This document shows, piece by piece, positions 16,329-24,398 of a stretch of DNA of 45,740 nt; positions within the stretch are counted from its first letter, which is position 1; every line of letters begins with the position of its first letter. Origin of the DNA: Clostridia bacterium. Its GTDB lineage: Bacteria; Bacillota; Clostridia; Christensenellales; Aristaeellaceae. Position numbers and translations under genes: made by a program. The notes beneath the pieces are model-generated. The model did not search any database. It saw only the letters and a program-made list of their open reading frames with translations, and was not told the DNA's origin. The stretch covers positions 1-45,740 of the forward strand of contig CAAGII010000159.1 in the NCBI GenBank assembly GCA_900769875.1. Direction: 5' to 3'.

Positions 16329-16778
16329 TCATGATCCTGTGCGGCGCCGCTGAAAGAAGCCTTGCAGCAGCTGCGCGCTTTCCTCCAGCCCGACGCCGCC
16401 CTGCCACCGCGTGCCGCCCTGCAGCGCGGGGTCGCCCGGCAGATCGTACACGCTGCCGCAGCAGCCCTGCCGCTCGTCATACGCGCCAAAGACGCACCGG
16501 CTCAGCTGACTCATCAGCATCGCGCCGGCGCACATCGGGCACGGCTCCAGCGTGACATAGAGCGTGCAGCCGCGCAGCCGCCAGTCGCCAAGCGCCGCCG
16601 CAGCTTCCCGCATGCAGAGCATTTCCGCATGCGCGGTCGGGTCATGCAGCGCCTCGCGCCGGTTGTGCGCCCGGGCCAGAATACGGCCGTCCTTCACCAG
16701 CACCGCGCCGACGGGGATTTCTCCCTCCCGCATGGCAATGCGCGCTTCCTCCAGCGCGGCTTCCATCATGCTGTCCAT
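16329..16778 (-). CDS. tadA: tRNA(Arg) adenosine-34 deaminase
   Basis: This 149-aa zinc deaminase converts A34 to inosine in tRNA-Arg(ACG), so that one tRNA reads three arginine codons. It has the catalytic HAE (His50, Glu52) and the zinc cysteines Cys80 and Cys83 in LEPCPMCAGA. The segment EARIAMREGEIPVGAVLV and the C-terminal FGAYDERQGCCGSVYDL are typical of the bacterial family. Of three nearby ATGs, 16778 is chosen because GAGGAG lies 9 bases upstream. It is first in the tadA-mazG-spoIIID-nnr operon. Confidence 0.95.
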   Translation of the reverse strand: MDSMMEAALEEARIAMREGEIPVGAVLVKDGRILARAHNRREALHDPTAHAEMLCMREAAAALGDWRLRGCTLYVTLEPCPMCAGAMLMSQLSRCVFGAYDERQGCCGSVYDLPGDPALQGGTRWQGGVGLEESAQLLQGFFQRRRTGS

Positions 16779-16798
16779 GCGCATCATCTCCTCAGATG

Positions 16799-16827
16799 AT
16801 TGTAGCATACAAGGCGATACGCCGCAA
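16799..16827 (-). promoter_or_regulatory. Promoter of the tadA-mazG-spoIIID-nnr operon
   Basis: TTGCGG (16827-16822), a 17-bp spacer and TACAAT (16804-16799) preceded by TGC (extended -10) lie just upstream of tadA on the minus strand. No sigma-E-type element was recognised in front of spoIIID, although gaps this short are hard to judge by eye. Confidence 0.7.
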
Positions 16828-16872
16828 GAAGAAAAGCATCTGTTTCGTTTGATTGGAAAGGAGGTATCCGAT

Positions 16873-18033
16873 ATGAAACGAGCATTGACCGCGCTCCTGT
16901 GCGCGTCGCTCCTGCTCACCTCATGCGTCCATGCCGCTCCTTCTGAGGAAGGCGCGCTGACGCTGTACGCCCTGAACGTGGGCAAGGCGGACTGTCTGCT
17001 GCTTGCAAGCGGGGACAGCCTGTACATGATCGACACCGGCACCGTCGAAAGCTGGGGCGCGGTATCCCGAGCGCTGCGCAGCATGGGCATCAGCCGTCTG
17101 AGCGGCGTGATTTTGACCCACGCCGACAACGATCACGCCGGAGGCGCCTGGGCGCTCGCTTCCTCCGATATTGCCGTGGATGCGTGGTACGCCTCCGCCT
17201 TCTGCGCGAAGGTGAAGAAGATGGACAAACATCCCGCAGCGCAGGCCGCGGCGCTTCGCGGCGAGACTGTGACATGGCTCCGCGCGGGCGATACGCTGCC
17301 GCTGGACGGCGGAAGCCTGACCGTGCTTGCGCCCGCCGAACCGAGTGATGTGGAAAACTGCAACAGTCTGGTCCTGCTATGCGAGGGCGGCGGCGGGCGC
17401 ATGCTGCTGACGGGCGACATGGAGTTCCCGGAGGAGGAACCGCTGCTGCTCGCCGGCAGCCTGCCCGTATGCGATGTCTTGAAGGTCGCCAACCATGGCG
17501 AGAGCGACGCGACGTCGGACGTGCTGGTCAGCACCGTTCGCCCAAAGGTCGCCGTGATTTCCACCAGCACCGCAGAAGAGCCGGACACGCCCGCGCCACG
17601 CGTGCTCAAAGCGCTGCGCAATGTGAAGGCGGATATCCTGACGACCCAGCGCTCGCCGCTCGGCATCCGGGTCACGCTGCGTGACGGCAGCGTGCGCGCA
17701 GAGGTGCTGGACGCAGCCGCATGTCCCGATGCGGCAAGCGGCGTCCGTATCAGCGAAAAGAGCGTCGACGAGCAGCTGATCCGCCTGACCAACCGATCCG
17801 ATCAGCCCGTCGACCTGGGCGGCTGGTTCATCCGCTCCACGCGTGGGAACGAGATGTTCGTATTCCCGTCAGGCGCCATGCTCGCGCCCGGCGGCTCGCT
17901 GACCGTCAGCAGCCTGTCCACCCCGTGGCAGGGGGATTACGTATGGCGCGAAACCAAGGTGTGGCACCGCACCAAGGATGACACAGCCCTGCTCTATGAT
18001 GCGTACGGGCGGCTGATGGATCAGGCTGAGTGA
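16873..18033 (+). CDS. Lipoprotein with ComEC-like metallo-beta-lactamase domain and lamin-tail-like C terminus
   Basis: The 386-aa protein starts with a lipoprotein signal (lipobox LLTSC, Cys18). A metallo-beta-lactamase fold domain follows (about 28-285), with the ComEC/competence-type metal motif THADNDHAGG, then NSLVLLC, LLTGDME and VANHGESDATS. A C-terminal domain (about 288-386) has RLTNRSDQPVDLGGWFIRS and FPSGAMLAPGGSLTV, which fits the lamin-tail (LTD) fold of secreted bacterial nucleases and hydrolases. The family suggests an extracellular, membrane-tethered nuclease or phosphodiesterase; activity and substrate are inference. AAAGGAGG lies about 8 bases upstream. It stands alone between the tadA operon and RNase P RNA. 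Confidence 0.88.
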   Translation: MKRALTALLCASLLLTSCVHAAPSEEGALTLYALNVGKADCLLLASGDSLYMIDTGTVESWGAVSRALRSMGISRLSGVILTHADNDHAGGAWALASSDIAVDAWYASAFCAKVKKMDKHPAAQAAALRGETVTWLRAGDTLPLDGGSLTVLAPAEPSDVENCNSLVLLCEGGGGRMLLTGDMEFPEEEPLLLAGSLPVCDVLKVANHGESDATSDVLVSTVRPKVAVISTSTAEEPDTPAPRVLKALRNVKADILTTQRSPLGIRVTLRDGSVRAEVLDAAACPDAASGVRISEKSVDEQLIRLTNRSDQPVDLGGWFIRSTRGNEMFVFPSGAMLAPGGSLTVSSLSTPWQGDYVWRETKVWHRTKDDTALLYDAYGRLMDQAE

Positions 18034-18040
18034 AGCACGG

Positions 18041-18090
18041 AAAAAACCGGCCGGCTGAGGGAGTGTTCCCTGCCGGTCGGTTTTCATTGC
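18041..18090. terminator. Bidirectional terminator between the MBL lipoprotein and rnpB
   Basis: AACCGGCCGGC and GCCGGTCGGTT make an 11-bp stem with one G-U pair. An A run on the left and TTTTCATT on the right allow termination from both sides. Confidence 0.88.
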
Positions 18091-18095
18091 GGAAA

Positions 18096-18440
18096 AATGC
18101 GAGCGTGCCCATAAGCCGAGTTCTGTATTGGGCGATCATCTATCCAGACCTGGCGTTACCGCGCAGGCTCGAGCGATTGCAAGGACGCGACGGGCCGCCG
18201 CATGTGTCCTCATACCATCTTGCACCGGGTGGGGTTTACAGCACGGACAAGTCGCCAAGCCGTGGGTGAGCTCTTACCTCGCCTTTCCATCCTTACTCCG
18301 GGGCTTTCGCCGCCGGGGCGGTATATCTCTGTTGCACTCTCCTTGGAGTCGCCTCCACCGGCCGTTAGCCGGCACCCTGCCCTGCGGTGCTCGGACTTTC
18401 CTCATACCTTTCGGCACGCGATCGCCTGGTCACCTCGCAC
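18096..18440 (-). ncRNA. rnpB: RNase P RNA, bacterial class A
   Basis: Read on the minus strand, the region has the conserved 5' core GAGGAAAGTCCGAGCAC, followed by GGGCAGGGTGCCGGCTAACGG. Later come GGCGAGGTAAGAGCTCACC and TGTAAACCCCACCCGG, and the end is ACAGAACTCGGCTTATGG, the universally conserved 3' core. GTGCGAG near the 5' end can pair with CTCGCAT near the 3' end as helix P1. A run of T follows P1. The length of about 345 nt is usual. The RNA is the catalytic part of RNase P, which matures tRNA 5' ends. The exact ends are estimated. Confidence 0.95.
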
Positions 18441-18446
18441 GGTGTC

Positions 18447-18475
18447 ATGATAGCGCATTTGCGACCTCTTGTCAA
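18447..18475 (-). promoter_or_regulatory. Sigma-A promoter of rnpB
   Basis: TTGACA (18475-18470), a 17-bp spacer and TATCAT (18452-18447) on the minus strand place the start near 18440. Confidence 0.9.
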
Positions 18476-18505
18476 GCAAAAGGATGCGGACTTGCGTCCG
18501 CATCC
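18476..18505 (-). terminator. Terminator of the LplABC operon, abutting the rnpB promoter
   Basis: GGATGCGGAC, loop GCAA and GTCCGCATCC form a 10-bp stem, read on the minus strand, followed by TTTTGCTT. The rnpB -35 box starts at the very end of this T tract. Confidence 0.9.
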
Positions 18506-18528
18506 CGGGTTTTGCCAGTCAGGGGGAA

Positions 18529-20088
18529 TTACCAGCCGTACTTCTCAGCCAGCTCGGTCACGACCTCAGCCGCGTCCGCCAGGCCGCTGGACAGGGCGCG
18601 GGCCTTCATGTCGGCAAACATGGTCGCCACATCGTCCTTGCCGGTGATGATCTGCCAGTACTCGGAGGTGAAGGCAAACGCCGCCGCGTCGGTCACGGTG
18701 GTGTCGTCAATCAGCATGGGGCCGACCTCGACCTTCACAGGATTGTTGTTACGGCCGGCGCAGGCCTTGGCGTTGAGCGCCTTGGTCTCGTCGTTGTACT
18801 CGTCGAAGAACTCCACATGCGGATAGGCCTGCAGCTCGAAGCCCCAGGACGGCCAGTGGGTCACGGTGATGCAGGGATACGCAACCGCCAGCGCGGTGGA
18901 GTTGCCGTTCTCGTCGCGGACGAGCTTGATGCCGTCATCGGTACGCACCCAGTCCACATTCTCAAGACCCATGCGCAGGTACTTGCCTTCCTCGCTCAGC
19001 AGGAACTCGAAGTAGGCCAGGAAGCGATCCATGGCTTCTTCCTCAATGTCCTCGCCGAACATCGTGGCCACCATGCAGGAGGTGTAGGCTTCCATGCGGG
19101 GCGCGTCACCCTTGTTGGTGCCCAGCGCGGGAACCACGTCGATGCGGTCGAAGGGGTTCACGCCGGGGTTCGCGGCGCCATAGTAGTCCACGCACACGTT
19201 GTTGATCCAGTCAGCGTCGGCATTGCGGATGCACACGCCGAAGGTGTTGGAGGAGAACTTCTGCAGACCGGTCTTCCAGGTGGTCGCGGCGAAGTCGGGG
19301 TCAATGGAGCCGTCCTCATACATCTTGCGCAGCCAGGTCAGCACTTCGATGTTGGCGTCGTCCAGCGCGCCGAAGAACCACTCGCCGTCCTCGGTGCGGT
19401 TCCAGCTGCGGTTGTTCACGCCGGTGGAGGAGAAGAAGTAGCGCAGCGCGCCCATTCCGTCGCCGGTCAGGCCGTAGGTGTCGTCCACACCGTTGCCGTC
19501 GGGATCGTTATGGGTGAAGGCATGGCAAACCTCATAGAGCTCTTCCCAGGTGGTGGGCATTGCCAAACCCAGGTTCTCCAGCCAGTCCTTGCGGATGAAC
19601 AGACCCTTGCGCTCGGCCTTGTAGATCTCCGGGTCAGCGGAGTCAGGCTTGGGCAGGAAGTAGTAGCCGCCGTACATATTGTGCACCAGCTGAGAAACAG
19701 CGTCGGTCTCCAGCAGATGCTTGGTCAGCGGATACTTGTCCAGCATTTCCTCAGGAATCTCGGCCACCATCTCCTCAGGAATGAACTGGGTGATGAGGGG
19801 AGTGTAATAGAGGATGTCGGCAGCGAACACGTCCGGCAGCGCGCCGTCCACCGCAGCCAGCTGCAGCACGGCGAAGTCGTTGTTGTAGTAGTTGGTCTCG
19901 CTCTGCTGGAAGGCGATGCCGAACCTGTCCTCAATCATCGCGGCGATCGCGTCGGTTTCGGGATTCCAGCTGAACGGCTCATCATCGCTGTCCGCCACAA
20001 TGGTGATCACCTCGCCATCATAGGCGAGCGCCATCACAGGCAGCGCGAAGATCATCATTGCCAGAACCAGGCTCAGGAGCTTCTTCAT
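18529..20088 (-). CDS. ABC sugar transporter, extracellular solute-binding protein (LplA-like)
   Basis: The 519-aa protein has an N-terminal signal sequence (MKKLLSLVLAMMIFALPVMALA) and the two-lobe fold of family-1 solute-binding proteins of the large LplA type. Recognisable parts are LPDVFAADILYY, FIRKDWLENLGLAMPTTWEELYEV and the calcium-loop-like DPDGNGVDDTYGL (residues near 200). Such proteins capture oligosaccharides and deliver them to two permeases of the LplB/LplC type, encoded just upstream on the same strand. There is no lipobox cysteine, unusual for a Gram-positive binding protein, so how it stays at the membrane is unclear. AAAGGAGG sets the start. The substrate is unknown. Confidence 0.93.
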   Translation of the reverse strand: MKKLLSLVLAMMIFALPVMALAYDGEVITIVADSDDEPFSWNPETDAIAAMIEDRFGIAFQQSETNYYNNDFAVLQLAAVDGALPDVFAADILYYTPLITQFIPEEMVAEIPEEMLDKYPLTKHLLETDAVSQLVHNMYGGYYFLPKPDSADPEIYKAERKGLFIRKDWLENLGLAMPTTWEELYEVCHAFTHNDPDGNGVDDTYGLTGDGMGALRYFFSSTGVNNRSWNRTEDGEWFFGALDDANIEVLTWLRKMYEDGSIDPDFAATTWKTGLQKFSSNTFGVCIRNADADWINNVCVDYYGAANPGVNPFDRIDVVPALGTNKGDAPRMEAYTSCMVATMFGEDIEEEAMDRFLAYFEFLLSEEGKYLRMGLENVDWVRTDDGIKLVRDENGNSTALAVAYPCITVTHWPSWGFELQAYPHVEFFDEYNDETKALNAKACAGRNNNPVKVEVGPMLIDDTTVTDAAAFAFTSEYWQIITGKDDVATMFADMKARALSSGLADAAEVVTELAEKYGW

Positions 20089-20139
20089 GGTTGGTTCCTC
20101 CTTTGGTTTTGTTTATTGCAAGCCGCATACGGCGCGCAA

Positions 20140-21063
20140 TCAGCCCTTGACGGCGCCAATGGTGACGCCCTTTTCAAAGTACTTCTGGATAAAGGGGTAA
20201 ATCAGCAGCATGGGCACGGTGGACGCCATGGCGCACGCCATCTTCAGACCCGTCTCGTTGAGGAAGATGCGCTTGCCGCTCGCGTCGCGCAGGCCCTCCA
20301 TGTTCTGCATTTCGGAGGGCTTGGCCTCCTGCACCACATAGTTGCGGATCACCAGCTGCAGGGGATAGAGCTTCTCGGAGCGCATGTACAGCTGCGCCGA
20401 GAACCAGCTGTTCCACAATCCGACCGCCACGAACATGGCGATGGTCGCGAGCGTGGGAATGGACAGCGGGTAAATGATGCGGAACAGGATGGTGATGTCA
20501 TTCGCGCCGTCAATACGCGCCGACTCCTCCAGCGAAGGGGGCAGCTGCCTGAAGAACGAGCGGATGATAATGAAGTTGAACACACTCACGGACGAGGGCA
20601 GAATCAGCGCCAGCAGATTGTTGGTCAGCCCGAGGGTCTTGGTAATATTGTAGTAGTTGGGAATCAGACCGCCGGAGAAGAACATGGTGATGAGCAGGTA
20701 GATCATGAAGAACTTGTGCCCGCGGATGTTACTGCGGCACAGTCCGTACGCGAGCATGGAGGTGACCAGTGTGGAAATGAGCGTGCCGCTCACGGTGATG
20801 ATGAGCGTAATGCCGTAGGCTCGGGGGATCAGGGGCGTTGAGAAGAGGTACTTGTACGCCTCGAAGGTGACCTCCTTGGGCCAGATGATGAACGGCTCGC
20901 GCATGTACTCCGCGTTGCTGGTGAGCGAAATGGCGAGGATGTTGAAGAAGGGGAAAATAATCACGAGCATGCAAAGAATGAAGAAGATGATATTGGCGAC
21001 GTCAAAGATTCTGGAACCCAGCGACTGCCTGATTCTGTTCTTTTTTGTCAAGGCTACGGACAT
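20140..21063 (-). CDS. Carbohydrate ABC transporter permease (LplC/YtcP-like)
   Basis: This 307-aa MalG-type permease has about six transmembrane helices, starting at about residue 23 (FDVANIIFFILCMLVIIFP). The EAA loop that touches the ATPase is EESARIDGANDITILFRIIYP (about 195-215). The C terminus ends in FEKGVTIGAVKG, a close match to other LplC-type permeases. It is the second permease of the importer, 51 bp before the binding-protein gene. No ATPase gene is in the window, as is usual for this class, which shares an MsmX-type ATPase encoded elsewhere. Confidence 0.95.
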   Translation of the reverse strand: MSVALTKKNRIRQSLGSRIFDVANIIFFILCMLVIIFPFFNILAISLTSNAEYMREPFIIWPKEVTFEAYKYLFSTPLIPRAYGITLIITVSGTLISTLVTSMLAYGLCRSNIRGHKFFMIYLLITMFFSGGLIPNYYNITKTLGLTNNLLALILPSSVSVFNFIIIRSFFRQLPPSLEESARIDGANDITILFRIIYPLSIPTLATIAMFVAVGLWNSWFSAQLYMRSEKLYPLQLVIRNYVVQEAKPSEMQNMEGLRDASGKRIFLNETGLKMACAMASTVPMLLIYPFIQKYFEKGVTIGAVKG

Positions 21064-21113
21064 TTGGCTTTCCTCCTTGTTTCAGCTTTGGTCATCTGCC
21101 GGTGGATGGCAAA

Positions 21114-22286
21114 TCAGAAGAAGCCTTCGCCGCTCATGCGCTTCACCGCGAAGTTGCTGGCAAAGAGCAGGATGCAGTTGACCACCTGCTGGAACAGACC
21201 GATGGCGGTGGACAGATCGTACTGACCCTTGCTGACGCCCATATCATACACATAGGTATCAATCACCTGCGCCACCGAGTTCTGGGTGGCGGTGGTGCGC
21301 AGGTTCATGATCTGATCAAAATTGGCGCCCATCACGGAGCCGACGTTAAGGATCAGCATGGTGGTAATGGAGAAGGCAATCGACGGCAGGGTGATATAGA
21401 AGCATTGCTGGAAGCGGTTTGCGCCATCCAGATAGGCTGCCTCGTACATCTCCTGATCGACGCCGGCAATGGCGGCCATGTAGATGATGGTGCCCCAGCC
21501 AGCCTCCTTCCAGATGCTTGTCACATAGAGCATGCCGTAGAAGTTATCAGGATCGCTGAGCAGGTTGAAGGCCGGTGCGCCCAGCGACATGAGAATCTTG
21601 TTCACAAGACCCGAGGTCACGGAGAACAGAGAGAACAGGAGCGAGTACATAATGACCCAGCTCACAAAATGGGGCAGATAAATGACCGACTGCACGCAGC
21701 GGCGGTATTTGTTGCTTTTGAGCTCATTGAGCAGGAGCGCCAGAATAATCGGCACAGGGAAGGTGATCAGCAGCTGCGTCACGCCGATAAAGAGCGTGTT
21801 GCCCACCACATTGGCGGCGATGGAGCGCTTGAAGAAGCGGAAGAAGTTCTCCATCCCGATCCATGACGAAAACAGGATGCCGCTCTTGATTTTGTACTCC
21901 TTGAACGCCAGCACAATGCCGTACATGGGCATGTAGCTGAACACGAACACGGAGATAATGCCCGGCAGGATCAGAAGATAACGGTACTTGTCGCGATTCA
22001 GGTCATGCAACACGGGCGCGGAGCTGAAGCGGAGCGCGGGCAGCGTGAAATAGCACACAATCGCGCCCAGCAGCGCCAGAGCGCCACACCCCGCAAGCAG
22101 CGCGGGTCCAAGGCCGTAGGTCATAAAGTCCCATTTCTTCGCGCCAACAATACCGGTAATGGCGAGATACCACGCCGCGCCCGCTATCACCATCAGTCCG
22201 CCGAGCGCCATCAGCGCCTGACACGCGCGAAGCATGGTGCGGCTGGAATGCGGAACCACACGGGGTGTGGGAGCAGTCTTTTGCAT
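21114..22286 (-). CDS. Carbohydrate ABC transporter permease (LplB-like) with extra N-terminal helices
   Basis: This 390-aa MalF-type permease has a core from about residue 95, starting at KYRYLLILPGIISVFVFSYMPMYGIVLAF. The EAA loop is YEAAYLDGANRFQQCFYITLP. The usual LplB length is about 300-320 aa. Here an extra 90 or so residues hold two hydrophobic stretches (ALMALGGLMVIAGAAWYLAI and LLAGCGALALLGAIVCYF). The ATG at 22286 has AGGAGG close upstream (ATAGGAGGCTGATCTG), so the long form appears genuine. It is the first gene of the importer operon. Confidence 0.93.
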   Translation of the reverse strand: MQKTAPTPRVVPHSSRTMLRACQALMALGGLMVIAGAAWYLAITGIVGAKKWDFMTYGLGPALLAGCGALALLGAIVCYFTLPALRFSSAPVLHDLNRDKYRYLLILPGIISVFVFSYMPMYGIVLAFKEYKIKSGILFSSWIGMENFFRFFKRSIAANVVGNTLFIGVTQLLITFPVPIILALLLNELKSNKYRRCVQSVIYLPHFVSWVIMYSLLFSLFSVTSGLVNKILMSLGAPAFNLLSDPDNFYGMLYVTSIWKEAGWGTIIYMAAIAGVDQEMYEAAYLDGANRFQQCFYITLPSIAFSITTMLILNVGSVMGANFDQIMNLRTTATQNSVAQVIDTYVYDMGVSKGQYDLSTAIGLFQQVVNCILLFASNFAVKRMSGEGFF

Positions 22287-22361
22287 CAGATCAGCCTCCT
22301 ATACAATTGGTGTCCGTGCAAATACGAAAGCATGCACATCACATAGGGATTTTATTGTTTT

Positions 22362-22390
22362 ATTGTAGCTTGAATTTTCCCCCGCGTCAA
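22362..22390 (-). promoter_or_regulatory. Sigma-A promoter of the LplABC operon
   Basis: TTGACG (22390-22385), a 17-bp spacer and TACAAT (22367-22362) on the minus strand lie 76 bp before the first permease start. Confidence 0.82.
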
Positions 22391-22492
22391 TGGGCGGTTC
22401 GGTATTTTTCGCGTTTTCTGTCAAAAATATGGGTTTTCCGCCCCGGCACCACAGGAATCGCGCGACCCGCAGCCGCATTTTGCCGGGGGCTG

Positions 22493-22521
22493 TTGACAGC
22501 CATAGGACAGGATTGTATAAT
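22493..22521 (+). promoter_or_regulatory. Consensus sigma-A promoter of the DUF5696-DUF5107 operon
   Basis: TTGACA (22493-22498), a 17-bp spacer and TATAAT (22516-22521) match the consensus exactly. The divergent importer promoter lies about 100 bp away. I found no clear palindrome or CRE-like operator between them. Confidence 0.92.
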
Positions 22522-22573
22522 GATAGCAGAATCTGCGGGTCTCCCGCAGCATGACGCAAGAAGGGTGAAACAA

Positions 22574-24385
22574 ATGAAAAACGAGAACATCCCCGTTCTG
22601 ACCGGTCAGGGCTTTGCCTTTGAGGGCAGGCAGTGGCGTTTTGACGCCGAAAGGCCCGCCGCCATCGTGATGCAGGACGAAACCGTGCTTCCATTCTCCG
22701 CCGCCGCCTCCGTGACCGAGACGCCGTTCACAAGCGGCCTCGGGCAGGGCGTTCGCACCGTGTACAGCGGCTTTGAGGCTTACCCAGAGCTTTCCTTTGA
22801 AACGCAGATGCTTGTCGACGCCACCACGGGCTATGTGGACTGCACGCTCGTGCCCCTGCATATGGACTGCGCGCCCATCCGCGAGGTCATGTGGCCGCAG
22901 CCCCTTGTGTGCGACGACGCAAACGCCTATGCCGTGGTCAATACCATGCAGGGGCAGCTCATCCCGACGGACTGGCCCGCGCCCGTGGGCGAAAACCTGC
23001 CCTTCGGCGGGCAGATGTGCTCCGAAAGCGCCTACATGCCCTGGTGGGGCGAGGTCGCGCCGGACGGAGCATACCTGTGCTATGTGCGTCAGGCGTGGGA
23101 CGCGGCCTACACCATCAGCCACCCCGCCGGCGGCCCGAACCGCGTGTTCGTACGCCATCTGCCCTCTCTGGGCAGGATGCGCTATGCGCGCACCGTCACC
23201 TACTGCTTCGCGCCCGCGGGCAGCGATTATGTGACATTGTGCAAAATGTACCGCGCCATCGCCGAGGAGGAGGGCCGCGTGCTGACGCTCAGGCAGAAGG
23301 CCGCGCTCAATCCCATGGTGGACAAGCTCATCGGCGCATGCGTGATGCATGTGCCCGGCAAAACGCACGTCACCAGCGGCTCGCGCTTCTACAACCGGGA
23401 GGAGCCGGAGAAGAACGACCGTCTCGTTCCCTTCGCGCACTGGGAGGAGCGCGTGCGCCGTCTGCACGCCATGGGCGTGGACAAGCTCTACCTGCATCTG
23501 GACGGCTGGGGACAGCCCGGCTACGACAATCAGCATCCCGACTATCTGCCCCCCTGCAAAGAGCTTGGCGGATGGGAGGGCATGAAGTCCCTCTCCGACA
23601 CCATGCAGGAGCTGGGCTACATGTTCGGCATCCACGATCAGTACCGCGATTATTATCTGGACGCACCCACCTATGATATCGACAACGCGGCGCAGCGCCC
23701 CGACGGCAGCGTGTATGAGATGTCCGTCTGGGCAGGCGGACGGCAGAATTACCTGTGCGCCTCGCAGGCTCCGTCCTACGTGCGGCGCAATTTCGAGGAG
23801 CTGTTCGCGCACGGCATCCATCTGGAGGGCACCTATCTGGATGTGTTCACCTGCAACGAGCCGGATGAATGCGCCAATCCGCGCCATCCCATGACGCGCC
23901 GCGAGTGCCTGGAGTACCGCGGACAGGCGCTCAATTACCTGACCGCGCACCATGTCGCCCCCTCCTCCGAGGAGGTCAACGACTGGGCCATCCCCTATCA
24001 GGTGTTCTGCCACTGGGCGCCCTACATCAGCCAGACCGCGATTCCCGCGCCGCTGTTCAACCTTGTGTGGCATGACTGCGTGATCATCCCATGGTTCATG
24101 GAGGCGGGCACCTGGGGCATTCCCGAGGGGACGACCGGCTTCCTGCACTGCCTGCTGGGCGGCGGCATGGGCTATATGTCCGAGGAGGCCGAGGGCGATG
24201 CGCTGGATCGGAACATCGAGCAGTGGAAGGTGATCAGCGAGCTGCAGCAGCATGTGGCGCGCGAGCAGATGGTATCGCACGCCTTCCTGAACGATGACCG
24301 CACCCGTCAGCGCACCGTGTTCGCTGGCGGCACGACCGTGGAAGTGGACTTTGCAAACAACACCTACAGCATCACCTATCCCTGA
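22574..24385 (+). CDS. Glycosidase-like protein, DUF5696-type
   Basis: This 603-aa protein has no signal peptide and is probably cytoplasmic. An N-terminal beta-rich domain (to about 240) precedes a likely (beta/alpha)8 barrel: YLHLDGWGQPGYDNQHPDYLPP, LGYMFGIHDQYRDYYLDAP, HLEGTYLDVFTCNEPDEC, and PSSEEVNDW, with acidic residues at strand ends as in retaining glycosidases. I associate this pattern with the DUF5696 group, which resembles alpha-glycosidase barrels. Catalysis on an imported glycan is inference from the neighbouring sugar importer. AGAAGGGTG lies 6 bases before the start. The stop TGA lies in the ribosome-binding site of the next gene, so the two are coupled. Confidence 0.8.
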   Translation: MKNENIPVLTGQGFAFEGRQWRFDAERPAAIVMQDETVLPFSAAASVTETPFTSGLGQGVRTVYSGFEAYPELSFETQMLVDATTGYVDCTLVPLHMDCAPIREVMWPQPLVCDDANAYAVVNTMQGQLIPTDWPAPVGENLPFGGQMCSESAYMPWWGEVAPDGAYLCYVRQAWDAAYTISHPAGGPNRVFVRHLPSLGRMRYARTVTYCFAPAGSDYVTLCKMYRAIAEEEGRVLTLRQKAALNPMVDKLIGACVMHVPGKTHVTSGSRFYNREEPEKNDRLVPFAHWEERVRRLHAMGVDKLYLHLDGWGQPGYDNQHPDYLPPCKELGGWEGMKSLSDTMQELGYMFGIHDQYRDYYLDAPTYDIDNAAQRPDGSVYEMSVWAGGRQNYLCASQAPSYVRRNFEELFAHGIHLEGTYLDVFTCNEPDECANPRHPMTRRECLEYRGQALNYLTAHHVAPSSEEVNDWAIPYQVFCHWAPYISQTAIPAPLFNLVWHDCVIIPWFMEAGTWGIPEGTTGFLHCLLGGGMGYMSEEAEGDALDRNIEQWKVISELQQHVAREQMVSHAFLNDDRTRQRTVFAGGTTVEVDFANNTYSITYP

Positions 24386-24398
24386 GGAGGTAAGCAGC

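Noticed and set aside
18128..18826. Open frames on the + strand across the RNase P RNA
   Set aside because: The region is fully explained by rnpB on the minus strand, with conserved core sequences and its own promoter.
18469..20841. A 790-codon open frame on the + strand opposite the solute-binding protein and permease
   Set aside because: The protein is His/Val/Gln-rich with no domain, starts inside rnpB, and mirrors the codon bias of the real minus-strand genes. Promoter, ribosome-binding sites and homology all support the minus strand.
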